Positions 37,401 to 48,400 of a stretch of DNA of 64,000 bases are shown one piece after another. A program made the translations under genes and the position numbers. The first letter of the stretch is position 1. Each line of letters begins with the position of its first letter. The notes below the pieces were generated by a model. It was not told the origin of the DNA. It did no database searches and saw only the letters and a list, made by a program, of their open reading frames with translations. This DNA is from Brachionus rotundiformis (lineage: Eukaryota > Rotifera > Eurotatoria > Ploima > Brachionidae). The stretch lies in the NCBI GenBank assembly GCA_016802295.1, contig JAESIW010000137.1, positions 3,974,084 to 4,038,083 on the forward strand. The letters are read 5' to 3'.

Positions 37401-39188
37401 CATCTGGCTCCATGGACGACTCGCCATCGTCGCTCTTCACTGGCTCGAGCATGAACTCCGGCGGCTTGGCCTCGTTCAAAAACCATTTTTTGTGCGCGTC
37501 CAAAACCATCCGCACTGTGCTCGAGCCTTCTTCAAAATTCAGAAAATAAGCATTTCTGAGTATCTCATGAACCAGGTTTATGTTAGCTTGGTTAGACAGG
37601 AGAACTTTTTGTATCAAGAGCTTGTTGTTGAATGTGGTCTGTTGGATCTGGGCGAATGTGGTCTGAGTGGGGTTGATTATGGTCGAGTTTGGAAATGATG
37701 CTATTGAAGTAAACTGAGAGTCAAGCGACTCGTCGCACGAGAACTCGTCCTGCGATCTCAGCTCGGACTGCAGCGACGAGTACAAACTGGCGTCCATCTC
37801 GACGCTAGATGCCACATTGGTGCCCGTTGCCGGGTCTATCATCAACACATCTATCAACCATTTGATTATCTCTTCCTTGCAATTCAGCTGAACTTGTCTC
37901 TTCTCGTCCTGATGTCTGTCGTGCTGCTGTGGGAGCTTGGATGACTGCACTTGCTGAGCCAACTCGCTGCTAACCAAGCTTACTTTAAAAAAATAAATAA
38001 ATAAATTTATAATTTTTGACTTTTTTAAACATAAAAATATTTATTAAATTTAAAAAAATGAGTACAAAAATCAAGATTGGTGAAGACGTTGAGTGAATTG
38101 GTTGATGGACTGGAGGCCAAATTGGTCGACGAGGATGTGGAATGCTTTGCGAACACATTGGGAAACATGTAGCTCAAGTAGAAACGCTTGAACTCGTCGA
38201 ACAAAAACTCGTAGGCGAGTCTGGACTGCTTGAATCGGTCGCTTGACCACTCGACTAGGATAAAATCATTTTGCATAAAGTTTAGCATGTGCTTTAGGAA
38301 TTCTGCTGTAAGGCTGTATATGTTGTTCGACTGATTGAACGATTGGATGCTTGAGAGGCTGGCATTTGGGTTAGATTGGCTCTGAGAGGACAAATTTTGT
38401 GATTGTTGGTGCATTTGGGACATTTGAGTGGTCTGTTGTGAGCTGCCAGAGCCGGACGATTGGGTGCTCGAGTGAAACAAGTGGTCGTTGTGGGACGATG
38501 GCGCTATCAGGTGGGTTATTTCGTATTGGTAAATGGTCGACTTGGAGAAGAGGACTGATGAGGCCGAAAAAGACGCTGTTGAGGGGTTTGTTTGGTTTTG
38601 GAATACCTTCTGGGCCTCGGCGTTCAGTATGTCAAGGCCAATGGAGCACATGTGCGCATTAGAGTGGAACAAGTCAAAGCCTTGGATCAGCTTTTGGAAC
38701 ATTAGCTCCTCGAATTGGGTGCGGTTTTTGTTCAGTATTTGGTACCAAATGAGAAAGAGGCGCAAGCCGGTCACTTTGATGTTCTTGGCGTTGGATATGT
38801 GCAGTAGTTTCTGGAGAAGTCGGCCAATGCTCCGACTTTGCCAGCGCTGGCTGATGCGTTCCGGCTGCAGCAGCAGGATCTTTTGGAATATGAAAAGGAC
38901 GAGATCAAGCTCGTCACGGTGGACTTTGTTTAGTTTTTGCTTCAGATTGGATTCGGCCTGGACAAACGACTCGTAGAAAATGAAGTAAATGTGAGAGTAG
39001 TTCTGGTCAAAGAAGAGTTTTAGCTCGAGTGGATTATCCGTGGAGTCTATGTAATTTCGCAGGTACCTTAGGCGGCTGTTGATCTCTTTTTTGGTGTCGA
39101 GGATCTTGGAGGCGAGCTTTTTGCGATTGGACTCGTCGGCGGCCGCCTGGTTTGACACTGTCTTTGGTTTGCGAGCGAACATGTTCAT
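25466..39188 (-). CDS. RALGAPA: Ral GTPase-activating protein alpha subunit
   Basis: Complete nine-exon gene: 39188-38066, 37982-37136, 35330-35168, 35120-34598, 34540-34481, 34419-33953, 31144-29030, 28971-28771, 27001-25466. All eight junctions are phase-consistent, giving 2344 residues against about 2,000 in vertebrates. The N-terminus (KKEINSRLRYLRNYIDS, LKLFFDQNYSHIYFIFYESF, ERISQRWQSRSIGRLLQKLL) matches RALGAPA1/2. The middle is helical with long Ser/Asn/Gln-rich linkers. Exon 8 ends FDQPNVQ and exon 9 resumes FFSVNNQYLISLVE, then RDFSGKYCWD. The C-terminal Rap/Ran-GAP domain contains KWRHLGNDSVQIIWSEHYKD with the catalytic 'asparagine thumb'. The protein works with a beta subunit to switch off RalA/RalB downstream of Akt signalling. 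Introns 6 and 8 hold LINE fragments and, in intron 6, an N gap. The first two exons are visibly GC-richer than the rest. Confidence 0.95.
27560..27780 (+). mobile_element. LINE ORF2 fragment in RALGAPA intron 8
   Basis: The plus strand encodes a decayed copy of the segment seen at 15390-15600: EDLIEMYKLVNW, KKVDLVRG, then AAALRVNSIRVQRESFSAQI, interrupted by a stop. Same LINE family, antisense to the host gene. Confidence 0.7.
28020..28330 (+). mobile_element. LINE ORF2 RT-thumb fragment in RALGAPA intron 8
   Basis: The plus strand encodes NRMVYMSLIRSLFDNCFI, then EMQKMQNRAIKIIKYFPLK and IHKELNIYLVDDRA, typical of the region after the reverse-transcriptase catalytic core in Jockey-like LINEs. 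It belongs to a different subfamily from the fragment at 27560. Truncated at both ends. Confidence 0.7.
31778..31988. other. Assembly gap (211 N) flanked by a repeated segment
   Basis: The block beginning TGCTAAATTAGCCAAAACTT occurs before the gap (from 31390) and again immediately after it (31989-32190), including the same GCTGAAACTGGTCCTCCAAT stretch. The left copy has an extra stretch of roughly 100 bases. The pattern suggests an unresolved haplotype duplication. It lies inside RALGAPA intron 6. Confidence 0.8.
32431..33900 (+). mobile_element. Two overlapping LINE ORF2 3' copies with ATT-repeat tail
   Basis: 32431-32871 encodes MNLNDDKCKVLHIGNNNHRN ... SKIYKAFVRPLLEYGVTIW. 33076-33834 encodes the same region of a second copy in better state: MNLNTEKCEVMHIGRNNPRT, KDLGVIVNSDMKW, VRPHLEYAVSVWNPYLKKDI, LERVQRRATRKI, then NCLPRYNFFTNRVVSDWNKL and a stop. 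This is the RT thumb and C-terminal part of a CR1/Jockey-like LINE ORF2. The second copy is followed by untranslated sequence and an ATTATTATT tail near 33885-33915, so its 3' end is intact while the 5' side is lost. Plus strand, inside RALGAPA intron 6 and antisense to it. The 252-codon open frame with no defect suggests recent insertion. Confidence 0.85.
35331..37135. other. RALGAPA intron 2, AT-rich, no element recognised
   Basis: About 1.8 kb between exons 3 and 2 of the minus-strand RALGAPA gene. I see no LINE signature or inverted repeat; it is low-complexity A/T sequence. Confidence 0.5.
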
Positions 39189-40199
39189 TTCAAACGCCCC
39201 TAGTCTAATTAACAGATAATGGTAATGCTATTTGCCAAGATTTATAATTAAAATTTCTTAATAAATAATAAGAATATGCCAAAATTGTTTTTAAAAATTT
39301 TATTAATTTTCATAATTGGATATTTATGATTTAAATTTATTTCCAACATAATTTTTTACGTGAAAAACTGTGCATCGAATAGCTAAAATAAATTAAATCT
39401 GATTGTTAATTAACTTTTATTTTAATATAAAAAGTATATATGATAACCATTTATTATTATATTTATTAGACTAATTTAAATGAAAGAGATTTTTAATCTT
39501 TATTTAAAAAAAATCAAAAAATATTTGTCCAGTTTTAACCTTGCACCATTTGATGGATACTTATTAATTTATTAAATAATTTGAGGAAATATCTCAGACC
39601 GCTTAGAATGGATCTAAGTCCTTCGTTTTACCCTAACAATTTACAATGTAAGGTAAATCAGAAATTTTAGTTTTAGCTTTCTACAGACAAAAATATTAAA
39701 CTAATAAATTCAAATTTTAAATAATTGACTCCATTTGTTGACCACAAATTGGGTTGGTTTTTATTCCACTTACAGTTCCAGCTAGCAACAAATGTCATCT
39801 GGTATCTGGCAAAATAATAAAGATAAATTGGTTTCAAAAAAAACGCAAAAATTTCTATAATTATTAAGATCTAGACAAAAATGAAAAAACAATTTCCGAT
39901 TTTTTTAAATTATTTTTTTGAATTACAGTAGAGCGTAAAAAATTTGACAAATGATTCTCTGGCTTTGGAAACTTAACAGGAGTCTAAATTAAAAAAGGCA
40001 ATTTTGATTTCTGAGGTTTTTTGACATCAAGTATTATTTTATTTTTTGATTTAGGTTCCCTTCTAATTAGGAGAATTTTAATTTATCTAACAGCCTAATT
40101 TACTTTAAAAGAGACCATAATATTCTTATTTAACCTAAAGCAGGGACCTTAAGATTTTTTTTCTTTTTTTTTTCAATTTTCTATTCACGAGTTAAAAAT
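39189..40199. other. 5' flank of RALGAPA, AT-rich
   Basis: Presumed promoter side of the minus-strand RALGAPA gene, followed by A/T-rich sequence without a recognisable feature. Confidence 0.4.
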
Positions 40200-40445
40200 T
40201 GCTTTTAATAATTGAAATTTACAACATTTAAGCATTCAATTTTTAATAACATAAATCTAGTTTTCTCAGATTTTCAAAAAATTTAATTTAAATATATCAA
40301 TGTTTTATTTTTTAAATAATTATATACACAATTAGTATTTTTTAATTTGTGAAACTTTTTATTTAAATAAATGGAGTGTTAATCGGTCTTTATGACATGG
40401 GCACTAGCCTGTTGATTAACCTTGAAATTGAATAAAGCATGGGCA
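40200..40445 (-). repeat. Dispersed repeat, copy 1 (inverted relative to copies 2 and 3)
   Basis: The reverse complement of this block matches 48540-48790 and 49545-49775 almost end to end. Anchors are the sequence around CATAAAGACCGATT followed by CACTCCATTTATTTAA, then AAACATTGA, and the AAAATCTGAGAAAAT motif. No coding signature. It may be the untranslated end of a retroelement, since LINE and DIRS debris lies close to all three copies. Confidence 0.8.
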
Positions 40446-40559
40446 TGTTTTCAAATTTTTTCAAAAAATATTCGAAATATCTTAGATAATCTAAAGCCTA
40501 ATTAATCAAAAATAGGTCCAATTTAGCACTTGTATGAAGTTTTTAACGTAATAATAATA

Positions 40560-41325
40560 ATAATATATATAAGCTACAGCAAGACTAGCTTGCGGATGTG
40601 ACCTACTAGAAGGTCACCTATAGTTGGTCCGGGTTGGGATAGTGAACTTGTGGGAACCGGGGAGTTTCGTTGAGGCACCCCACTAGACACATCAATCCAG
40701 TCAGCAATGTGCCGACCCATCAATACCCGCTGCTGCCTGCCGCAGGACAGGACAAAACTGTGTTGCTCCATTTTGACGTCTCTTACCATACGCTCCATCA
40801 ACTTGCAGGGTATTGACGTCACTCCTGCTATCTTTCTTGAAGATGGGACTGATCTGGGCGAGTCTCCAAGTGTCTGGGATCCTGCTACTGGTGTACGAAC
40901 TGGTGAAAATAGCGCTGAGGGCCTTCGAAAAGGCCGGCCATCGGGTGGATACCGTCCATGCCAGGCAATTTCCTAAAAGTAAGACGCATCATGTATTTAC
41001 GTACATTTGCAGGTGAGAAGTAGTCAACATCAACCTTGCGCTGGGGCTAGGCAAAGCATTGTACTGACGGAGCGTGACTAGACAGGCGAGGGATGAAAAC
41101 ACTGCCGAAATGAGCGTTGAGGAGACTACTTATCGTACATCCATCCGTGCAAAAGGCACCTTTCTTATCCAATAAGCCTTTGATGGTATCCTTACATCGC
41201 TTCTGGCTATTTATGTAATTGAAGAGCAGTTTTGGCTGACTGCTACAGGCCCGGACAATTGATTCTTCAAACTTACGTATAGACTGTCTGACCGCAGACT
41301 TGACCTGCTTGCAAACCATAGTATA
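40560..41325 (-). mobile_element. Decayed LINE ORF2 (pre-RT and RT pieces)
   Basis: 41319-41047 on the minus strand encodes KQVKSAVRQSIRKFEESIVR and PKLLFNYINSQKRCKDTIKG, the segment before reverse transcriptase in many LINEs. Further downstream, broken frames hold a GMDGIHPM-like piece and WIDVSSGVPQ, the latter being the RT motif around 'G-V-P-Q'. Stops and frameshifts are frequent. GC content is well above the surroundings. The 3' end carries an ATTATTATT run near 40550-40565. A shared block, GCTACAGCAAGACTAGCT, recurs at 62845, marking another copy of the same 3' end. Confidence 0.7.
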
Positions 41326-41639
41326 AACTGCTCACTTGTATGAGTTTGATAATGTGTTAAAGTTTAGATCTTATTTTTATTAGGCAATATTTTAATTAAA
41401 TTTATTTCAATTAAATTAAAAAATAAAATCTCTACTCCCTAGATTGGTTAAGGCTTTAGGCTGGTCTAAGCTCTAAAGGCCATTAATTAATATTGAGCCA
41501 AGGGAACATTATCATGACTAACCAGGGATATACCTTGATAGATTGGAATGTGCTGAGTCCAAAAATGACCCAACATTTATTTTAATGGGGGACAAAGATC
41601 AGCCACAAATTAACTACAACGCGAAACAGATCAATTTTG

Positions 41640-42080
41640 ATAATTAAACTTAAAACCGAAAATGAAGGAAATCGATTGAATGGAATATATGGCATGAATA
41701 AAATGAAATAGATGGAATTCACAATTGGTCACCCAGAAATTGACCAAAAAAATAAAAAAATCAAAAATGACCCTAAATGAATCAAAGACAAAAGAATTTC
41801 AAATCGAATGGAATGGATTTTATGGATAGAAATGACTAGATAGATGAAAAAGAATGTAAAAATGAAATAAATGTAATGAATAAAATGAAGTGGACTGAAT
41901 AACATAAAGATAAGGGAAATAGAGATTTAAGCTGCTACCGTATAAACCAAATGGACTCGATGGAATTGATAGAATGGAATGAATTGATGTTTTAAAATGA
42001 TGGGACAAAATATAATTAATTGGATTGAATGAGATGGATGGAACTAAATGAAATGAATTTTTGGAATTAGAATAATAATA
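41640..42080. repeat. Degenerate GGAATGAA-like simple repeat
   Basis: The motif GAATGGA/AATGAAAT/GGATTGAATG recurs many times with variable spacing (for example around 41675-41720, 41805-41830 and 41960-42060). It is a decayed low-complexity or satellite-like tract, not coding. Confidence 0.55.
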
Positions 42081-43644
42081 TGATTGAAAATACCGATTAG
42101 TAAAACCAAAACGATAACAGTAATAAAAAAATAAAAATAAACAAATTTAAATTTATTTTATTTCCTTAAATTCTTGGTAATTAATTTCTTTACAAATAGA
42201 TCCCTGCTAATATATCTCTTAAAAAGCAAATTTTTTGTCAATTTTTAAAATTATTAAGAATATTGTATGAATAAAAAATATTTATAAACTATTGGTTAAT
42301 AAAGATTTATCATTTAATTTACGAAATTGAGCTCATTCAAGCCTGCGAACGAACACTCAATGATTTTTTTATAAAAGAGAAGCAAAGAAGGCAGCCTAAC
42401 TTAATAGCTTTTTACAGAAATTCCTCAGTAACAATTAGTCCTTGCGAACCAGCATCTATATTAACTAGCCACAATATTATTATTTTAATAATTATTCAAA
42501 ATAATAATATTGTTATCAAATATATGCTCTAATTGAATTATTACACGATGGATAAGACTTTAAATTTTTAAAATTAAAAAGGACAATCAAGCAAAAAGAT
42601 TAATTTGTAAAAAAAATTTAAATCAATAAATTAAGTTTTACGATTAGTTAATTTTTTTTAAATTAGACGTTCAATTTAAATGATTAATTAATAAAAGATA
42701 ATTCAAAATTGACCTGACTTAAGAATATTTTGTCACGTAATTTGAACTATTTCTCAGACATATTATTCTTTTAGTTTACTTGGAAATAAAAACCAAAACA
42801 AAAGTTTATTAAGGATTATATTTTAATTTTTTTCAAATGGCAAAAAATTTAAAACTTGAAGTAATTATCTTAGGGGACAAAATATCTTAATTGTGTGAGT
42901 GTGCCAAACATTTAAATCCAAATTTGATTATATAAGAAAAATTTTGTAATCTTTTGACATATTTGGCAACTATTTGTTGTTGGATAAAGCTATAAATATT
43001 ATGAAAACTAAAGGCTTTTTTATGAAGTTTTAAACTTTATAATTTGCCTTGATTATGAGAAGATATCACTTGATATGAATGGAAAAAAAAGAAGCCACTT
43101 TGAAGCTTGGAAATTCAAGACAAGCTCGCTTAGAGTATTTATCTAGGGGCCAAGTCAAGATAAAATTGAAACTATTATACAAATATTTGTTTACTTCAAA
43201 TCTATTTATGCTAATTTTATATGAAAAATTGAAATATTTATTTGAAAGATTTAGAAAAAAAATAAAATATATTTATATATAGAGAAAAAAACCATCGAGG
43301 ACTAGGTTTAGGACGAGCAAGAAACAAATTTTGAAGAAAAAAGAGGGAACAAAATTTAAAAAGTCATATTAATTTGTATTTAATTGCAAAATTATGTCGA
43401 TATTTAAATATTATTTTCTCATATAAACTTTCTTTATTATTTTGCTAGTCTACAAAAGTCCTAGTTAAATAAGCATTGATCTCTCTCAAAATTAGTTCTA
43501 ATTCCGTAGTTCTCAATAAATATCATTAATTTGCGTAATTTTTAAATTTTAATTTCTAAATCGCAATTAGATTATATAAATACTTGATTTTAAGCAATTA
43601 ATAAAACTTAATAAGTACTAAAAACTAACTGGTATTAATTTAGA
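42081..43644. other. AT-rich region upstream of the F-box gene
   Basis: Nothing recognised beyond a short palindromic stretch of ATAATATTATTATT around 42475-42510. The last hundred bases should include the promoter and 5' untranslated region of the FBXO25/32-type gene. Confidence 0.4.
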
Positions 43645-45052
43645 ATGCCGTATTTGGGCAAAGATTGGCGATCAAATGGCGAAAAATGGATCCGGACCGA
43701 TCAAGGTTTGATTAATCAAGAGTCTCAAAAAATAAAAAAGTATTTTAACAGGATGGGAGCGGTGCAAGGCCTTGGAGAGCATATTGAACCACCTTAACAT
43801 TGAGTACCGGAGCGATGCGGTCCGGAAAGCTGAGAATAAAAAGTCTAAAAATGATACTCGTTTTTATTTGTTTGATGAATTGGAAGTCTCGGGCTGCGAT
43901 ATTGACCAAAGTGAACCAGAACCCCGTGATGGCATTGAGATTTCCAATTCTACACCAGTCAACAAACAGCCTTGTATATACCTACATGAAAAAAAATCTA
44001 CTGATAGAAAAGTTTGTCTGATTTTTTGCCACAATTATATTAGAAATTAGTATTTCTCTCTTTGGTAGAATAATGCGCCAAAGCTCAGTGTAAGCGAAGT
44101 GCTGAATGGTCTGGACATGCCAGGAGCAGTCAGCGATAGTAAACGATTCAATTATGTCTACCAATTAATGAAAATAATAATTGAGGAAAAGCTCAACTTG
44201 CTCAGTGGTAATGGACAGCGCGCTTTGTTCATGATCATTAAAGTAATGATCATACAAGGTAAAAATTGGCACAATATTAAAAAAATAATAATAATTTTTC
44301 AAATTTATTATTATATAAATAAAATAATAAAAAAAAAGTTTGTTAATTTTTGGTTTAATAAAGCATTGAGGAGCAATGAGAACACAAATCTAGTCCGTAA
44401 GCTGTTGGTCACATTGAAGAAAAAAATACAAGAGTCCATATTTTTCTATTTTCATTATATTGGTTCACAAAAATTGTGCGAAAGCCACTTGGACAAGATA
44501 TCAAAGTGGCAAGAGCTGTTGGACAACGCGACCAAAAGAGACAAGTTCAGAAATATAAAAGAAAATATGGGGTCCAATTATTTCGAAGCCATGCCTCATG
44601 ACTGTAAATTGGAAATTTTAAGACGGCTCAATTCGGGTCTGGATATTGTAAATATGTCAATGGTGAACAAAAGCCTTAACCAGGCCATATCAAACGAAAT
44701 ACTTGTATGGAAAAATTTGTGCCAATTTCACTTCAATCAATCTCAAATAAATCATCACGTGACCAGGCTCAGAAGACAAAACGGTGACAGCGAAAATACT
44801 AGCCAGCCAACGGAGCTAATTGATTCGCTCGATTGGAAATTGATTTACTTCAAATTGACCAAGCGGTACGGCAGAAAGGAAGTGTACGCAGACATGGTCA
44901 ACAAATGCATGTCTTGCAAGTGCATGTTCTGGAAGGAGATGGGCCATCCATGCCGCTATGGCTTGAACTCGTCCAGTCAGGACAGCCTCTTGTATGAGAC
45001 AAGATATGAGCCAGTCACGCCAAGAAAACTAATTGATTTATTATTTATATAA
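43645..45052 (+). CDS. FBXO32: F-box protein of the FBXO25/FBXO32 (atrogin-1) family
   Basis: Four exons, 43645-43705, 43752-44011, 44069-44258, 44364-45052, phase-consistent, 399 residues. The start MPYLGKDWRSNGEKWIRTDQ followed by GWERCKA is the hallmark of this family, and the later blocks also fit: IYLHEKKSTDR, SVSEVLNGLDMPGAVSDSKR, LRSNENTNLVRKLL. The F-box lies at about residues 255-300 (MPHDCKLEILRRLNSGLDIV ... VWKNLCQFHF). The C-terminal Cys-rich segment (CMSCKCMFWKEMGHPC) corresponds to the conserved CKHCxxLxWKxxxHPC of vertebrates. As part of an SCF ubiquitin ligase it would select proteins for degradation, in vertebrates linked to muscle wasting (FBXO32). A single invertebrate gene is ancestral to FBXO25 and FBXO32, so the symbol is approximate. 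It is a little longer than human FBXO32 (355), mainly in the region after residue 30. Confidence 0.93.
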
Positions 45053-46879
45053 ATTTATTTAAAATTTATTTTCTTATGTAAAGCAAAAAATTATTTATCC
45101 ACTTAATAAAGTTAATTTTTAAACTTATGACTTTAAATTTTGAATTTTTCATTTGATTGTTTTATCTATGATTTTTAGATGGGTCAAAATTTTGATTTTT
45201 TTCCTATTAATATATGCTGGACAACGCGACCGAAAGAGACAAGTGCAAAAATAATAGATTACATTTTTTATTCTACACTTAACTTGGCATCAATAAATAA
45301 ATTTTTTTCAGTTTTTATTTTATTAATAATGAACAAATTATAAAATGAATATATTAAATAAAATAAAGACCCGTAATTTTTTAATATTAATCATCTCTTC
45401 AATTATTATTAATACAATTTGGTAAAAATCGTCTGACGAATGAAAAAAAAATTTATAGAATGAAAAAAAATTAATGTAGAATAACTAAATTTTTATTTTT
45501 TAAAGTATTAAGAACATTTTTTTTTAGAATTATAGAAAAATTTATAGAATTACATATAACATTATATTTTAAACTAAAGAACAAAAAGATAAAAAAATCC
45601 TTATAAAGTAAAAATGATGTCTCTGGATTAAAATCACTGATTTGAGCAACAACACTCACTTCTCCAGCGGCATCATTTAATAAAAAATTTTGACTAAAAT
45701 TTTTATACAATTTATCATTAATTTGTCATTATGTCAAGATTTTCATTTAAAAAATCAGATCATCACCCTCTGTAGTGCTGGAAAGAACTGAGGAGATTTA
45801 TTTAATTTTAGTGTTATTATTCATTCAAAATTTTTGAGGTATTAAAATTAAGATCACCTTCAAATTGATAATACAATTTTACTTAATATTCTAATTTTTT
45901 TCTACTATAAGTAAATTATTTGTTGCTTAAGTACTGTAGAAATATAGCTTGAAATGTAATTTACCGAAAATTATTAAAATGGTTGACAATTAAAAAAAGA
46001 TTTTACTCAACAAAAATTCCATATTAATTTTTCTGTGATAAAAAATCCAAAAAAATTTTCCAAAGATTTCAAAATTCCCACAACAAAACATTGCAGAATC
46101 AAATCAAAGTAAAAAAACGCAAATACCAAGCATAAAATCTACTTTTTCATTAATTTATTTTTTAATTTAATAAAATATTAATTAAAACATAAAATTTATT
46201 TGCCCAGAAGTTAATTTTTTCTATTTAGATCTAGTTTTATATTTTTAAAAGTTTTTCATTATATTATTACTTAATAATTGAATTGTAAAAAATAGTTTCA
46301 GATGATTGAATTTAACCTCATAAAACGTGCTTCAACTCATTTTCTTTGTCATATTATACAAAAATATTATTTTCCTAAATATTTAATTAAAAATATATTT
46401 TTTAATATTGTTGAAATTTTTAAACAAATCCTGAAAATTAAAAGTGGGTTAATATTTAATAGATAAATATTTATTTTTAAATTTATCTTAAAGTTGTTTT
46501 ATTTTATCTTTAAAAGTCAACTCAAAATTACTTAAAAAAATTATGAATATCTCTTTATAGATCAAAAATTATATTTTAGTTTGAAAATATATCTTATTTT
46601 TGAATTAAAAAAAGAAAAAATCAGCTATTTTTGCTCGATTAATCAAATAAATTAGTTGAAATTTTTAGTATTATATTAATAAATTTAAGTCTAAAAATAA
46701 CTTTATCTTTGACAATAGTAAAGTCAAATATTAACACTAAAAAATGCTATAATTTACCTCTGTAATTAATAAATTTAGTTTATATGATCTAATTTTTCTG
46801 AAAAATATATATTTAAAACAATAAAATAATTTTATTTTTGGCAAAACAAATTTGTACAAAAATCATGGAAAAGTTCAAG
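45053..46879. other. AT-rich intergenic region
   Basis: Contains a 30-base stray copy of the F-box gene's exon 4 at about 45215-45245. A minus ORF of 79 codons at 45471-45710 is rich in F, L, K and N and looks like chance. Otherwise featureless. Confidence 0.4.
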
Positions 46880-47704
46880 TTATACTGATATCAAATGACA
46901 CTTCTCACAGTCATTATTGGCACATTGGCAGTCTTTAGACGCTTCGCATTTTAAGCCATTTTTGCTTATGTGATTGTTGATCTCGTTTTTGGCTGCACGT
47001 AGAATGTAGTACAGAACACCGGCAGCAATAAACAATTGAGCTACTAGAACCAGATAAGCTGTTTTGGCTGTTTTTTCGTTTACCAGAACATCTGACATTG
47101 ACTTTAGAGTGGAGCCCATGTAGCAAAGAATGAGCTCGCTTGGAATTAGTCCAATGATGGAGGCCAGCATGTACTTTCTGAAATCGACATCTGTCACTGA
47201 AAATAGAGTGTTGGCCAAGCCAAATGGTAAAGGCATTAGTCGACTGAGCAAAATAATCTGAAAGCCTTTTTCGTTGCTTTCCAGTAAGGTGTTGATCGCT
47301 TGGAGATATGGAATCTTTTTGACTCGCTGGTGAGCGCACTCATAGAAGGCAAATCGGCACGCAAAGTAGGCTACCATCATGCCGACTGTTGAATAGACCA
47401 TGACCAAAAGGAACCCGTAGAAAAATGAGAATACATAAGAGCAGATGAGAATGCACACCATATGGCCCCATAAAATTGGCAACGAGACGCATATAAACAA
47501 AAATATAAGGATAAAATGAAATTCGTACAAGTTCTTGGTCGATATTTTGTCCAAATAGGACAGTAGTAGCAAAAAATTGTCTTTGAATAGAAATGCAAGC
47601 ACCAGGGTTATTAGGCACGTAAATAGACCGACAAAGGAAAAATTTTTCAAGCTGAGTTTTTTCTTGGTCGATCTCAAGTCATTGTTGGTGCTCAGCTCAC
47701 TCAT
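46880..47704 (-). CDS. TMEM64: TMEM64-like VTT-domain membrane protein
   Basis: Single-exon gene of 274 residues. After a basic N-terminus (STKKKLSLKNF) come about five membrane segments, starting FVGLFTCLITLVLAFLF. The VTT/DedA core reads LLSRLMPLPFGLANTLFSV followed by YMLASIIGLIPSELILCYMG, then SMSDVL, which closely follows vertebrate TMEM64. The C-terminus has a Cys-rich tail (CEASKDCQCANNDCEKC) that I do not know from vertebrate TMEM64 and that may bind metal or be lipidated. VTT proteins (TMEM41B, VMP1, TMEM64) act in the ER, some as lipid scramblases; TMEM64 has been tied to calcium handling and Wnt signalling. No intron is needed. TATA/CAAT elements are not obvious. Confidence 0.9.
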   Translation of the reverse strand: MSELSTNNDLRSTKKKLSLKNFSFVGLFTCLITLVLAFLFKDNFLLLLSYLDKISTKNLYEFHFILIFLFICVSLPILWGHMVCILICSYVFSFFYGFLLVMVYSTVGMMVAYFACRFAFYECAHQRVKKIPYLQAINTLLESNEKGFQIILLSRLMPLPFGLANTLFSVTDVDFRKYMLASIIGLIPSELILCYMGSTLKSMSDVLVNEKTAKTAYLVLVAQLFIAAGVLYYILRAAKNEINNHISKNGLKCEASKDCQCANNDCEKCHLISV

Positions 47705-48400
47705 TGCTTTAAGTTAGCAATTGGAATAAAAATTTATATGACAAAGGTGATTTATTTTATACTTGATTTAAACAAATTCCATTTAAAATTAAAATTAAGC
47801 GTAATTTTATTTTATTTTAATATTAAGTAATTTTTTAGTTTGTTTTTTTTTTATTATTTTTTTTTTACTTGCATTAATTATTTTATAATTGAGGTAGCAA
47901 TGAAGAGAAATACTAGCATTCCAAATTTAACTTTATCCTTCTTGTCTAGTATGGTAATTTTAATTTAAAGTATTGTCAAATATTAAATAAATTATGAAAA
48001 AAGTGTTTGTTATTAGTCATTTATTTTAATTGAATTAGGCTATCTTTTTTGCTTATTTTATGATTAATGTAAATGAGAAGCCATAAAATTTAAATTTAAA
48101 ATTTATCATTCTATTTGAATTAGATTTATTAAAACTTGAACCATTTTGAGAATAAATTTTTCTTAGGTTAAACAATTTTAAATATTCACAATTATGCTTG
48201 GTTATGATTTAAAAATGGTTTAATAAGCATGAAAACATGTATTTGCATTAGATCATTAAAATTATCTCTTTAATATTTGATTTAGTTAAATTATTAAAAA
48301 TTCTGAATTAACAAAAGTTTTTATTATTAAAAAAGCCTATTAAAGGGGTAGGGACTATGAAATTCTGTCCGAATAAAGGCGTTCCGGATAAAAGAGCGTC
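47705..48400. other. AT-rich 5' flank of TMEM64
   Basis: Presumed promoter side of TMEM64, then low-complexity sequence; nothing recognised. Confidence 0.4.

Noticed and set aside
38399..38976. Two plus-strand ORFs of 87 and 147 codons
   Set aside because: Both overlap RALGAPA exon 1 on the other strand; raised GC keeps the antisense frames open.
41640..42080. Possible CRISPR-like or satellite array
   Set aside because: The GGAATGAA-like units vary in length and spacing and have no unique spacers; a eukaryotic simple repeat is the better reading.
43079..43282. 67-codon plus-strand ORF upstream of the F-box gene
   Set aside because: Low-complexity K/L/Y-rich C-terminal half and no homology that I can recall.
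46935..47618. Additional minus-strand ORFs of 73-134 codons
   Set aside because: They are out-of-frame shadows of the TMEM64 coding sequence.
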